From Cavia porcellus (lineage: Eukaryota; Chordata; Mammalia; Rodentia; Caviidae): a stretch of DNA of 64,000 nucleotides. The translations under genes and the position numbers were made by a program. Position 1 is the first letter of the stretch; each line of letters opens with the position of its first letter. Location of the stretch: positions 59,024,001 through 59,088,000 of the forward strand of contig NW_026947489.1 of the NCBI RefSeq assembly GCF_034190915.1. The letters run 5' to 3'. Positions 1-11,889 of this stretch are shown here, in pieces. The notes beneath the pieces were generated by a model. The model saw only the letters and a list, made by a program, of their open reading frames with translations. It was not told where the DNA came from and searched no databases.

Positions 1-1150
1 TACCATCAGCTGCAGTGGATGGATGTCAGGAACTTTTCAGTTTCAGCTATTAGTCAAGAGCCCTCCATACGGTAAACAACTTCAGAGGAAATGTCTTGCT
101 TTTCTCTCAATAAGCCCTCAAAGGCTCCAAACTATCAGTCCTTGGACCTTTCATTTCTTACCAGAGCCAAGCTTGCCAGCAGAGCATCTCAAGACACATG
201 ATTCTCTTTTGTGCAATTAATCTGTGGACTATGCTGGCCTCTGATTAATGTCCTTGAGAATTTTGCACATTTTTCTTGAATTTCTCTGAGCACTTTAGTT
301 TATGTCAGTCAGAGTTTAGCAGACTATTCTCCTTAGCAAACCTTCCAGCAGCTAAGAAGAAGGCAGGGGGAAGACGGGTCAAGCTGAGTGCTGACAGGAA
401 CTCTCTATACTCTCTGTGTTTGCTTTCAAATTGGCCACAACTAGTCCTTTTTGTGCATCTCTTCAGGAGTTATGGTTTGGGCATCTGGTCTGTGTCCATC
501 ATGTTTAGTATTTTATTTCATTCTAAATTTAATGTCTTTTGTACTTGAACAGTATCACTCTTGGACAGCATAATAATTTGGGGTGCATTTCACATATTTT
601 CCCTCAAGAGCTTCATTAAACAAGAGAAAATGCAAGCCATTTTATTAAATATTGGCTGTTTCACTTTCATGAAATAAAAGGTTGATTAGCATTTTCTAAA
701 CAAGCTATTCTACATTTATTCGATTCACTGAGCATCCACACATGATTTGGTACAAATTTAACATTCTTTGGCGAAAAGGAAAAATTTCAGGGATTAAATT
801 AGCCTAAAAATGATCTGAGCACAAAAACATTAGCAGAGTCAATACTTCCGGGTTTGCATTTAATTTCACCAACCTTAACGTATATCTGACTAATTCCTGT
901 TACATTTGACTAATTTCATACATTTGATTATTCAGCACAAAGATGCTGACCAACTGTGGGCTCAGCACTAAGAAAAAATAAAAACCACTCCAGTGTACAA
1001 CCAAATCCTTGCTTTTGTGGAGTTGAATTCTGGCAGATGAAAGGAAGGAAGTTTCAAAGGCATTGTACCATCCATTACGGTCTGTGTGGGAGACACACAG
1101 GTGGTCTGTACATCTAGCAATGTTTTCGATGAAGAAGTAATGCTGCACTG
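1..1150. other. unique AT-rich sequence, no gene seen
   Basis: No recognisable repeat or coding exon was found. The short open frames here have no recognisable motif and no convincing splice-site pairing. I treat this as intergenic or intronic DNA. Confidence 0.5.
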
Positions 1151-1159
1151 ACCAGCAGC

Positions 1160-1245
1160 CGGGGGCTGATGAAGAAACTGAGGCACAGAGATGATGGTGA
1201 GGAAGTCAGGAGACTTTAGACCAGTACATGTTTGCAGAGAGGGCA
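1160..1245 (+). repeat. possible MIR SINE fragment
   Basis: The stretch 'GATGAAGAAACTGAGGCACA' resembles the conserved core of mammalian MIR elements, where a run of this kind follows the central domain. Only this short core is recognisable and the flanks are too diverged to set boundaries, so this could also be chance similarity. Confidence 0.4.
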
Positions 1246-1323
1246 GAGAGTGGTTGACTTTGGCTTTCTGCCCGCGACCTCCAACCTGGCTCTGTAAGCA
1301 GCCCAAAGTTATAAATGGGCTGA

Positions 1324-1383
1324 GCAGATTAGCCAACTCTGGGTCTCAGCTGTGCAGATTAGCCAACTCTGGGTCTCAGCTGT
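1324..1383 (+). repeat. perfect 30-bp tandem duplication
   Basis: Two exact copies of a 30-bp unit (1324-1353 and 1354-1383) lie head to tail; each begins GCAGATTAGCC and ends CTCAGCTGT. The identity of the copies suggests a recent slippage or duplication event. The surrounding DNA is not otherwise repetitive. Confidence 0.95.
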
Positions 1384-1707
1384 GCCCCCATGTAAGTGTT
1401 TACACCATCGTCCTTGACTGGAAGGGTGAATACACACTGTCCACTTCTTTCCTTTCTTCAGGTAGAGGGAGACACTGAGGTCTATACCCACAAGAGTGTG
1501 CTTCTTATGCTGCCTCATGCCTGCATGAATGACCATGCCTAATCCCGGATATGTCAGTCTGTGTTCTGATGTCTAGCAGATGCTCCCCCAGAATTCTCCT
1601 TAGCTGCCACACTGAACCTGAAGCCAAAGATGTTTGAGTTTGGAGAAAAACAACTGTCAATGGAGTATAGCCACCAGCCACTCCTCAAACAGAGGGTTCT
1701 GCCCTGA

Positions 1708-2177
1708 TGTGATGGTTGATTAATTCTGTCAACTTGAGAAGTTTTGAAGCTTAACTTTATTGGCTTAGGAATTCTATACCTTAGGGTGTAGAAGATTTGA
1801 CCTAGAGCCCCTCATCACCTGGATGGCACAGAGGGGAAATGAGGAAGGACGGATCTCATTTTGGTTCTTTTAAGGAGCTCCAGCCTTCAACTTCCCCTTG
1901 GACGTCACCTACTGGGTTCTGGTGCAGATCCTCTGGCCTTCCAACATAGACTCTTCAGCCTCCATTGCATACCCATCAGCCTCCAGATGTGAGCTCAAGC
2001 AGGACACTTCAGTGACTTTAGACCTTGGGCTGAATCCTTCAGTCTCCGGTGTGCAGACACCTTCTGCACACCCCCTCATCTGACACTGTAGCTGACCATC
2101 ATAGGGCAATCTTGTAATTTCTTATACATTGAACATTTGTGTCATATCTGTTTCTCTGGTAAAACCTGACTGATACA
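1708..2177 (+). mobile_element. solo LTR, ERVL/MLT2-like
   Basis: The element opens with TGTGATGGTTGATTAATTCT followed by GTCAACTTGAGAAG and closes with TTTCTCTGGTAAAACCTGAC then TGATACA. These are the terminal patterns I associate with ERVL-class MLT2-type LTRs, which begin TGTGATGGTTAATTTT and end with a GAGAACCCTGACTAATACA-like motif. There is no internal retroviral sequence next to it, so it is a solo LTR. No clean target-site duplication is visible. A related copy lies reversed at 46257-46693. The family name is from memory; the LTR nature is more secure. Confidence 0.65.
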
Positions 2178-3270
2178 CCACATCACTGTGCCTTCTGTGT
2201 CTTCCATGTCTTATTGATCCTAAGGACCCAGAGGTACCATTTGTCAGTGGGGTAATTTGAGCAGCATCTACGGGAATATAAGGTATGACCATTGTCAGAA
2301 TTTAATTTTGGCCAATGTTATGACAGAAAATTGGGTCCATGGTAGTTAGATGTTGCAATGTCCTATATTTATCAGTGATTCATTTTTTTGTAAGTTTATG
2401 ACTCTTATGTCAAAGATAATATGCATTTCTAATCACAAATAATTTTATTTCAGTCTTCAGTATTTTTAAATAATTTTCATTCTTCACATTACCTTGTGAG
2501 ATGGTCCCCCACAGAACTGTTTCATTTGGAATCTCTTCCTCTGATACTTTTAGAGGGCCGACTGTGGGATGACACTAGAAGGATATAGTAGTTTATGTAT
2601 CAGTGTGACACAGGTAAATGGCTCTTTATATGTAAAATGCTGATTTAATGGCCATTTAAATTTCCTTGCAGATGCTTCAGTAAAAGGGGACCAGTCTTGC
2701 AAAGGAGACTCCTAGAGTTCTGCAGAGCTGTTGGTGGTGTTAATCCCCTAATTGGTCCTTTCTCCTGCCCCGCATCTACCCCTTGTTGGACCCTGTCTAA
2801 ATATTGTACAGGCATGAACACAAATTTATGGATGCTCAACATTAAGCTGAAATGTAAAGAAGAGAAAAGTGGAGTCAAACTAGCCAATCTTGGTTTGGAA
2901 TCTCTACATGGCACACTTGAATCCTATGTGGCATGTTATACCTGTAGTCCTAAAAAATAAATCTGCTCTAAGACCTAGATCTCGGTTTGTTGGTCCTACC
3001 AAGTGGGCCAACCATGTTCCTCTCTGCATCTTGACCTTTGTCATTCTAGTGAGTTCTAAGTCACACATTGAATCAAGACTTCTGTTGTATTTTTGCTTTG
3101 GGCCTCATATGCCCAACACATTGCTTAGTTGTGTGACTATATCTCATCTTCTGAGAAAGTAATGATCAGTTAATTTCTTTCTATACTAATAATGTCAACA
3201 ATGCTATAGACAGATCTCTAGCAATACATTTAGTCCTTCTGGACTCTGTTTCCTGATCCAGGATCTCCTG
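2178..3270. other. unique sequence with half of a diverged duplicate
   Basis: No gene is visible. The segment 2673-2758 is similar to 3622-3708, sharing the exact 16-mer CTTGCAAAGGAGACTC and a run of matching words after it. The rest shows nothing I recognise. Confidence 0.5.
2673..2758 (+). repeat. diverged direct repeat, copy 1 (partner 3622-3708)
   Basis: This segment and 3622-3708 share the exact 16-mer CTTGCAAAGGAGACTC (2696-2711 and 3645-3660). Similar words follow in the same order: GAGTTCT, CAGAG, GTTGGT. They lie about 950 bp apart. This could be a local duplication or two copies of an interspersed repeat that I do not recognise. Confidence 0.7.
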
Positions 3271-3279
3271 CATCACAGT

Positions 3280-3500
3280 TTATTTATGCATAAAATAAGG
3301 AGAAGACCTACTTTACATGATTCTTCTAAAGATTAAATCATGCATTCAAATGAAAATCCTAGCAGTGCGTCCCTCAGAATGATTGCAGGTGACATTCTGG
3401 TTTATGTAGCACCTTACAAATATTATCTCTTTGATGCTAGAAGCCATGAAATGGCCTGAACGTATCTTTTCACTTCCAGTTAAGTAACTGAAATTCAACA
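3280..3500 (+). repeat. possible MIR-type SINE remnant
   Basis: The region contains TAAAATAAGGAGAAGACCTA and TAAAGATTAAATCATGCATT, resembling the 'TAAAATGGGGATAATAATA ... GATTAAATGAGATAATGCATG' part of MIR, then a 'CACCTTACAAATATTATCTC' run like the other MIR end. It is heavily diverged and boundaries are uncertain. Two overlapping ancient SINE fragments are possible. Confidence 0.35.
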
Positions 3501-3621
3501 AAATAATAACTATTAGAATGACCTGTTAGTAAGACGTACCTACTGGAACGTCAGAGTTCTCATCATTTCTCGTTGGTTCCTTTGTCTGGTAAACATTTGT
3601 GAGATAAACGAGTATTTGTAG

Positions 3622-3708
3622 AGCTTCCATTAAAGTGCACCGCTCTTGCAAAGGAGACTCTCCAGAGTTCTCCAGAGTGGTTGGTAGTGATCTCCTCCAA
3701 ACTGGTGC
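3622..3708 (+). repeat. diverged direct repeat, copy 2 (partner 2673-2758)
   Basis: Second copy of the repeat described at 2673-2758. It keeps the identical 16-mer at 3645-3660 and differs by several substitutions and small indels elsewhere. Confidence 0.7.
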
Positions 3709-3885
3709 TAATGTGAAAGACTGCATCATTTTAGAGAGATAATGTGGTGAACGAAAGATAAATGCAGTTACATTAAGTAAATACATGCTAAATTTGAATT
3801 TTAGGTTTAATTACGTAGGTGGGTAAAATTGAAACCATTGTACACCCATTGTGTAATAATCATTAGCAAGAGCTCTATGCAATAT

Positions 3886-4088
3886 CTCAGTGTGTGTCTC
3901 TGATTCCAGCACTCTGGGAAACTGAGGCAGGAAGATCACAAGTTTGAATCCAGCCTGAACATCTCAGAAATTTAGTAAGCTCCTGACTTAAAAACAAACA
4001 AACAAACAAAAAATTTAAAAAACTATGGATGTAGCTCAGTGCAAAGACTTTGGATTTAATCCTTAGCAGGCCAAAAAAATAAAAAGCA
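3886..4088 (+). mobile_element. B1 + ID dimeric SINE (B1-dID / MEN-like)
   Basis: The left part reads like a diverged B1/7SL-derived SINE (TCCAGCACTCTGGGAAACTG, GAGGCAGGAAGATCACAAGT, CCAGCCTGAACATCTCAG). It ends in an A-rich linker containing (AAAC)n. The right part matches an ID-type head (ATGGATGTAGCTCAGTGCAA) and ends in TTTAATCCTTAGCAGGCC plus an A-rich tail. Such B1+ID dimers are known from squirrels and hystricognath and other non-murine rodents. Confidence 0.8.
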
Positions 4089-4089
4089 A

Positions 4090-6496
4090 GCCAAGTTGAC
4101 AAGATAAGAATTTACTCTTGGATTCTGAAGTAATGTTACGGTGCCCTCCTTCTGTTAGCTATGCAGAAGGCAATTTGTAAGTAGATGTGATGTTTGTGCA
4201 TCTAGAGGTGAACTCCTGGAAGGAAATTTAACATTTTTTCTATTGTTGTTTGTCAATTTCTTTCCTTTGTAATATAAATTATTGCAAAATCCCTGATAAA
4301 TAATATAGTAATGAATGTGATTAATGCTAATGTGGCTTTTAGGTAGTGATGAATAATTGTGAGCAGCATTGTTTTAAACATGAAAGCTGTCTTCCTGGTG
4401 TAGTCCAAATGCTTAGGAAACTCAAAGACTAAGTTTGCCCTCTGCTGGAATTCCAAATTACATCACTGGTGGTTTGATGAGCATAGGGAAGAAAGAATTA
4501 TGTATTTTCGCTTCACACATTAAAAATTCAAGCATTCTTTTGCCAGATTGGTTACTCCTCTGTTGTGTCTACTCTAAACATAGATTATGAATCAAATGTT
4601 TTCGGAGAGGATGTCAGTTCCCAGAACAATGGTTTTAAAGAGAAAAGAATCTGGTGGCCTTCAAAGGCATCCCAGCAGTGGGGTTTATTCATTTCTTCTT
4701 CTTATTATTATTCATTCTAAAAAATATGAGAATTGAGTTACACAGGAGCAGAACCCTGAGAGTTTTGAATTAGTATCAGATGCTTAATGTAACCAGGAAT
4801 AAAATCATCCCAGACTGAGCTTCACCTTCAAACAAGAAGGCTCTGAGCACAGACCTATCAGAGAGTTTAAAGGGAAAGAGAATATCGGGCAGGTGAAAGC
4901 TGCTCAGTTGCTATCATACAAGCTGCACCTGGATTCTTGATCTGAGGATTTCTGGCATGGCAGTCTAGGGTGGCAGGAGAATCAGGGGAACCATCTCTGG
5001 CCCAGTAGCAGTGTGGAAGGCAGGCTTGCAGAGCTCAGAGAAGGTGGGAGATGGATCAGGTAGGTGTGGCTCCTAAAACTGGCTATAAACTCTGGAAAGC
5101 ATGGCCCTTATTTGCCCCCACTTCTGGCAAATATCCTTCAGTTTATTTCTGTATCTGTGCCTAAAGTCCACCAGCTTGCTAATCCCTGTGTTTTGCTATC
5201 ATTTGAACATTTGTTGGTACACACGCTGGTGCACGGATTTCAGAAGTGCAAAAATGTGCAGGATGGAGCCTGACACATGTCAACACATCAAGCTATCCTG
5301 TGCACATCTTCCAGGCTCAAGTCCTTCCCATATTTTGTTGATTTTGGCTGAAAACTCAGACATAAAATAGATGTTCTAGTTATTTAAGCTCGACTGAGCA
5401 TTCGGAGGAGCTGGGTGACCTATACATCACCGTGATATTTAAACTTTAGTATCCACCCTAAAAAGAGCAGTTTGGTCTGCTTTTGAAGCAGCCAGTGCAA
5501 AGTGGGTTAAAAATTACATATGCTTCCAGTAAGAAGATTATATAACATAATCTTTTATGCCTCTCTGTCATAGTAGAAATTGGATTCTATTCTCTAGACC
5601 GTGTCGTTCCACTACAAAAATAGAATAATGGCTTTTTGTCCCAAGTTTGCAGAAAAACAGTTGGTAGGCTAAATTTTAGAAATGTCTGGGTTTTCTTTCA
5701 ATAATTTTTCATAAAACTCAGGAGCTGCCATAACTGCAGTGCCTGCCAATATCTACCCTTCCCGGAATGCACAGCACAGGCTGAGAGGAGACATGGTGTC
5801 TGCTAGGGTTACTAGTTTAGGTTTAATTTGTCCCCAGTATTTCATCACCAGGTTGGCTCTGTAACACAAACAAATCTTGGATTCTATCCGCATCCTAGTT
5901 AAAGTCAAGTCAAGATTTAGATGAGAAATGTTTTGATCACATGTTGTCTTAGCACTACCAAGACAGAAGTCCAGGGCAATCTTTCCCTGCATTTGACCCA
6001 GCCAGGGTGGTGAGGCTGCCTCCACACCAAGGCCCAGCACAGTAACAAGCTTCTGGTCACTGCCCTCACTCCCGACCCTCAGGAAAGATCTTGCTTCTCA
6101 ATACTGAAGTAGGCATGCAAGAGACTTAGAGATTTCTTTTTAGATCACAATCATTTCTAACCACCAGGGGAATAAACAGGATTCTAAGACCTCAAGAAAA
6201 ATGAGAATGTGTGAGGGATTTTCTTTCTTGAAGTTTCGAATCTGTTTGTTGCAGTGGGTGGTGCACAGCTTTATAACTTGAGTAAGTTTCTGACTTAGGA
6301 GCATTCTATTTTCAAATTTTCACAGACACAGAGGAACCTCACATGAAGAACATCCCTAAATGCGAATAAATTGCAGAAGTCTGCTGGATATTGTCCCAGT
6401 TGTGCTGCTGTGTGCTTACTGGAGTGGTGTAGTGTAGTGGTGTATAGTGGTACAGTGCCCAATCAGAGCCCAGGATGTCTGGAAGAAGGAGGAAAA
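4090..6496. other. unique sequence, nothing recognised
   Basis: No coding exon, structured RNA or clear transposon was recognised. A short TTC/TTA-rich run sits near 4693-4710. Short open frames are present but have no recognisable protein motifs. Confidence 0.45.
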
Positions 6497-6504
6497 GCAC
6501 TGTG

Positions 6505-6620
6505 GTTTGGTTTTGTTTTATTTTTTTGTCTTTTTCATTTTTATTGGTACCAGGGATCAAACTCAGGACCACACACTTGCAAGGCAGGCGCTTATGCCAC
6601 TGAGCTAAATCCCCAGCTCC
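6505..6620 (-). mobile_element. ID SINE with target-site duplication
   Basis: Read on the minus strand this is a complete tRNA-derived ID SINE: head GGAGCTGGGGATTTAGCTCA, the GCAAG anticodon-loop region, then GATCCCTGGTACC and an A-rich tail (T-rich here at 6505-6530). The flanks GCACTGTGGTTTGG (from 6497) and ACACTGTGTTTTGC (from 6622) are near-identical, as expected for an L1-mediated target-site duplication. A few substitutions from the 22261 copy suggest it is older. Confidence 0.88.
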
Positions 6621-6839
6621 AACACTGTGTTTTGCAATGCATATTTGTGTCAAAGGTACATAAGTCTCACTTTGTCACACTTAGGTAACAAATCCGAAGG
6701 AAATTGTTCATAGTAGGGGTTGACTGCGTTAGGAAAGCTGTCTTGTTTTCATTCCAGGGTCTTCTTGGAAATAGCTGTCAGTCTTTGACTATCAGCTGTG
6801 GGCCACATGTTTTATGATAATTTAGGATTGCTGCTAATA

Positions 6840-6965
6840 GATCTTATTAATTCTAGGTTTGGTTAAAGAAACAAGAGCTCAGGCAGCTTAAATGATTTTA
6901 ACCACATTTGCTTAGCTAACAGGTCCCAGACACCGGATTGGACTAAACTTTGTCTAACAAACTCT
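6840..6965 (+). repeat. possible MIR SINE fragment
   Basis: The order AACAAGAGCTCAGGCAGCTTAAATGATTT then CTAACAGGTCCCAGACACCGGATTGGACT resembles the 'GAGGCTCAGAGAGGTTAAGTAACTT ... AGCCGGGATTCGAAC' 3' half of MIR. The divergence is high and boundaries are approximate. Confidence 0.4.
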
Positions 6966-7194
6966 TATATGCATCACATTCCCCCACCAGGAAGCCTATT
7001 TATGCAAAACAACTTTATCATCCAGAATGAACACATCTCCGCTCTCAGACTGAACTAGTTGTGTACAGTCGAATGTTTAAGGGCCAGTGATAACCACTCC
7101 AAAGTACCATGCACTTTATGGCTCTTTGGAGATTTTTTAAGCATTTCCACCTTGCATCCTGGGTGGTCTCAGGGAACTAGCTGGGGAAAAAAGC

Positions 7195-8060
7195 TATGTC
7201 CATATAAGTTTTAGGGTTGTTTTCTCCAGTTCTGTGAAGGATGCCATTGACATTTTGTTTGGGATTCTGTTAGATCTGTGCATCAGTTCTGCTTTTGTTA
7301 GCTAATTTTGTTGGGATTTATATCAGTTTTGAAAGTATGACTACATTGGTGCTGCCTATCCAGGAATGGGGGAAACCCTTCCATTTGCTGATGCACTCCT
7401 TAATTTCCTTTCCAAGGTACTGTAATTCTCATTGTAGAGGTCTTTCTCTTCCTTAGCTTCATTCCTATTTCATTTATCTTAGTACTGTTAAGAATGGTAT
7501 TTTTTTCCTAATTTCTTTCTCAATGGACTCATTTTTAGTGCACAAGACGCTATTGATTTTTGTGTGTTGATTTTGTGTCTTGCTAAATGACTGAATTTGC
7601 TCATTAATTTTAAGAGGCTTTTGGTGAATATTTTTATCCTCTGTATAGAGAATCATGTCATCTGCAAACAATGATAATTTGACTTCTTTTTTCCTATGAA
7701 TATCCTTTTATTTCTTTTTCTTTCCTAAATGGTCTCACTAATGTTTTTAGCACTATGTTAAACAGAAGTAGTAATGGTGGACATCCTTGTCTTGTTCCTG
7801 ATTTTAGAAAGAAAGCTTTCAATTTTTTCCTATTTAATGTGATGTTGGCAATAGGTCTGTCGTAAGTAGCTTTCATCAGATTGAGGTAAGTTATTCCTAT
7901 ATCTATGTTTTCATTGTTCTTATCATTAAAGGAAGTTGGATTTTGTCAAAGACTTTTTTCTGCATCTATTGAGATGATCATGCAATTTTTTGTCATTATC
8001 CTTGTTTAATGATATATTGCACTGATTAATTTTCCTATATTAAACTCAGAGCCTTTTAAC
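7195..8060 (-). mobile_element. LINE-1 ORF2 fragment (reverse transcriptase region)
   Basis: On the minus strand the decayed frames encode L1 ORF2 reverse-transcriptase motifs. At 7694-7876 there is a block with SGTRQGCP, the template-binding region upstream of the catalytic site. At 7474-7671 the next frame opens with FADDMILYTED, the F-A-D-D catalytic motif of L1 RT. Several frameshifts and stops separate the two, so it is not functional. The 5' end, the endonuclease domain and the 3' UTR are missing, so this is an internal fragment. Confidence 0.93.
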
Positions 8061-8064
8061 TTAA

Positions 8065-8190
8065 CTTTTTAAATGTTATTTTGAGACTATGTCCCTGAAA
8101 TCACTAAGTTTCTGAGGATCTTCCTGCTTCAGCCTTCCAGAGCTAAGTTTGGAGGCATTCACCACCATACCTGGCTTACTTGTTTGTTTT
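8065..8190 (-). mobile_element. B1-like SINE, diverged
   Basis: The plus strand reads TTTGAGACTATGTCCCTGAA, TTCCTGCTTCAGCCTTCCAG, AGGCATTCACCACCATACCTGG. This is the reverse complement of a B1/Alu-type head (CCAGGCATGGTGGTGAATGC... GAGGCAGGAAGATC...). It abuts the 5' side of the L1 fragment. No clear target duplication was seen. Confidence 0.65.
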
Positions 8191-11100
8191 GCAATCCTGG
8201 TAAAGTAAACCAGGAGGACTCTATGGTTGGTCTACATTCCCAGGCCTACTTCTAGGCAGGTTAAAAATAATTTTAAAAATTTCTCATCTTGATGCTTTCA
8301 CCTGTGCCTCAAAGGTAGCAGACAGTAGACATTTAGTCATTACATCAAAGTTTTAGCCCATCTCTCTGTGTGAGAACTTGGGAATGAGCACACAGTGAGG
8401 GAGATGAAATGAGAAGATACAGTGCAGAGACAACCTGCAGCAGAATGTGGCATCGGAAATGGCCCACAGGAAAACGTTGTTGTGCTCCAAACTCGAGGGG
8501 TTGCTGTGGGAACCTGGATCTCCATACTCAAACACCGACAGCTGATGTTACTGCCCAGGCAGAGTCCTCGCCTGCAACAGGCAGCGTACAAGGGCTTTTT
8601 CCAAGTTGAAGGCACAAGGCAGAGGCTATGCTGCCAGTGGAGGATGCACTCAAATGTGAAACAATGCCAATGAGGCAGCAGAGGGCAAACTACTTACTCT
8701 GCAGGGACCCATGTGTCCTCAGGGGCTGCAGGCAGAAGATTCCCCATGAGATAAAACCACACCAACACCCCATACGCAGTAACCCCACCCCCAGTAACCC
8801 TAACTTTGGTCTTAAACATTATATAATAGTGGTGTTTGCTCTGTGAAGGCACAAAATAGTTTGGAGAAATGAATTCCCAACTGTCAAAGACTTTATATTG
8901 TACTGATTTTACACAAAGATGCTTTCTTGTTTTGAAAATTATTATTATTTATCACTGACTCCCATGAGTCACCCCAGGACAGTTCAACACCAAGGTCTCA
9001 ACTCATATGACTGAGGTGTCTTTCTCCAGGACCTCACCATGTTGTCCTGTCAGCAGTTAAATTCACTCTCTCATCTCCATTCCACGTACTGGGTTCCAGC
9101 TGCTTAAACTCATTTTTCTTGTGCTGAATGAGGCATTGAATTAAATTCTGCAAATACAAATTAAAGAGTATCTCTGCATTACCAGGAAGATTTGTATCTT
9201 GTTAAACAATATGATTGTTGGAGCCAAATGAGTTTGCAAGGAGGACTCCAACCAAATTGGCTTTGCTCATATTTTAAAATCTTTTCACATTTCACTGATA
9301 GATTCCACACAAATGCATAAATCTTAAAGCAACTAGAGTCAGCTGAAAAAAGAAAGGCTCTAAGCATTCACCGTGAACAAAAGATATTTGAGAAGTTACG
9401 CTGAGGGAAATTGGAAAGAATCCTGAAATGCATAGCTTTGTAATTCAACATGCTCGATGGAAAGAGGCAGCCACCAGCTTGTGTATGCCATTCTGTGCCA
9501 TGCATTTATTCTGTGGAAGAAGCTTCCCCAGACAGAGCACCTAACAGTACGCCCTTAACCCTGTGATCTTCATATGACTCTTTTAGCTCAATGCATGTCT
9601 GCATTCCTCTTGGCTTTCCATCGGTGGCCCACTGGAGATAAAAACAAATAATGCCGAGCTGGAAGGACTCATGGTGAAATGCGAACAGATAAACCAGATT
9701 TGCGCATAAATGTGGTTCCAGAAAAAGTCTGCTAGACTGCAGATCTTATATTATGAATTCTTATAATTCAATCTAATTTTTTATATGGCTAGAACCTATC
9801 ATTTCGTAGCTACAGTAATTTCTCCATTCTTTGGATGAACATATTTAAGTTTTGCTACTAAGTTTTAAAGAAATAAATTCCTTTCACAATATGTTGTAGC
9901 CCTCCATAGCGCTTATAAGGCTTGTTGTCTTAACATAGCTTATATATGTTAGTCATGGTACTCTGTCTATACACACAAGTATACATACGTAATATACATA
10001 TATACATATACATATACATAATCCATACTGTCCTCCAGAAGGTCCAAAAGTTTATGATACAAGAAACAAGATACAGAAATGCCCCTTGATTCCATACTGA
10101 AACAGTCTGGTATTGCTTTGAGAAACTTCTCATTTATTTAATTTGCATTTCTCCTCATTTTTATTGCATATTATTTAATTCCATTTTTCCTAAATTGCCA
10201 TTCTTTATCTGCCAATAGTTTTGATGAGGATTCCTGATCAATACTGAATGAATATCTGCTCTTATAATTCAATACTCTTGTGGCTGATGTTGTCTTGCTT
10301 ATAGTTTTTCCTTGTATTTTTTCCTTTTTGAGACAGAGTTGCTTTCTGCTTTCCACTCGCTATTTCGTTTTGTGATGTTTGCGTGTTTAATTACATTTAA
10401 AGCTGCTTCTTCCTCCAGCATGATAAAGTATTTTAGTTTAGCTGTAATCCTTTTAGGATTTGATCTTTTACATTTAAATCTTCAGGTCATCTGATTTACA
10501 TTATAAAAGTGAGTAAGGAGATCAACCTTAATTTCTAAGTGATTATCAAGTTGTCATAAAACCTTTGCAAGTAATGACTTCCTCTTTATTAAAAGTTCAC
10601 TGTTATCATGCTGCAAATTATTCTCTGTAATTGTAGCTAGGTTTGAGGGGTAAACTTAAATTTGGAGATAAACAAATATTGGAAGAAATTGTATGGCACA
10701 AGTAGTCTTCCAGCAGTCAACTCTCCTATAAAAATTCTTCACTAATGTTTCTAGTGCAAGGATTTCATAGTGAGTACCTTTTATTAAATAAAAATCTATC
10801 CCTCTCACTCTCCTACACACACATGTGCACATGAAGTCCTACTCCTTTATGTCAGGAGTCCACAGATTCTTTCTGTAAACATATCCGGCCTTGTGGTCCC
10901 AGATCTCTGCCTCAGTTTCCCTCCTTATCCACAAGGGTACAGTTGGTATCCAAATGAAGCAGACTAGGTATGTCCCAATCTGCCTCTCTCACTGGACACT
11001 CCAAAGAGACTTGTGCAAAGTTTTCACATCAGAAGAATATGTTTTCTTTTCTGATTATTTAAAAAATAATTTAAAAGCATAAAACATATGCCTAGCTCAT

Positions 11101-11865
11101 GGATCACATGAGCAGCGAGCCACACTGAGGCTGTGGGACTCAGAGTTGCCCTCGTCCAGGTGAGGGCTCTTGGAAGACACAGCGTCCTGTTCATGATTTC
11201 TAGCTGGCAATTAACATACTTTTAAAACATGATGCTTTGAATTGGCATAGGTATAAAGTGGCATAGACATAAATTATTTGATGTGAGTTACAATGAATTT
11301 ATATAAATCTATATGGTAGAAGCAAACAAAAATAATAAATGCTTATGTCCCAAATTTAGATGAATTAACACACCATTAAGTTTTGATGTGAAATGTTTGG
11401 CAGTGAAGATATAAAAAATAATACAATGAAGTGTTTACCATTCATTTTTGAATTAAAGAAATAGGCATTCATTAGAATAAAGGCAAGTTAACACCAGGAA
11501 AATTGTAAAAGGCATTTGATTTTAACAGATGCAGCGCATTTAAAGGATATTTATCGAGGTAATAGATAATATGTTATGAATTTTTTATTGTGTGATGTGT
11601 ATTTTTATTTTAAAGAGAGAAAAGTATGCAAAAATAAAAACAATGATATAGAGTTTCAAAACAGGATAATAAGAAATTAACAATGATTAATACATTGCTT
11701 ATTGTTGTCTTCATAGTCAGTGCTAGGATTATAACATACAGGCATGCAAAATAATCAACCAATACAAGCACAAACCAATCTTTTCAATGAACTAAAAATA
11801 ATTAGTAGTATAGTTATGTTAGTTATCTTGTATACATATATAATATAATATGAATTATGATAATT
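8191..11865. other. unique AT-rich sequence, no gene seen
   Basis: No transposon or coding exon was recognised apart from a TACATA-rich microsatellite at 9976-10022. The segment around 9430-9720 keeps a more balanced composition and may be conserved non-coding DNA, but I have no alignment to test this. Confidence 0.45.
9976..10022 (+). repeat. imperfect (TACATA)n microsatellite
   Basis: Repeated ATACAT/TACATA words run through this interval (for example CATATACATATACATA), interrupted near 9988 by CGTAA. It is low-complexity AT-rich DNA. Confidence 0.85.
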
Positions 11866-11868
11866 TAT

Positions 11869-11886
11869 ATAAATATATATATATGT
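11869..11886 (+). repeat. short (TA)n microsatellite
   Basis: A run of alternating T and A (ATAAATATATATATATG) lies immediately outside the antisense L1 3' end and may derive from its A-rich tail or target site. Confidence 0.8.
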
Positions 11887-11889
11887 ATT

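Noticed and set aside
10860..11180. Possible old hAT (Charlie-like) remnant
   Set aside because: Only scattered words agree (for example TCTTTCTGTAAA and GGCCTTGTGG); no ends or consistent alignment could be made by eye.
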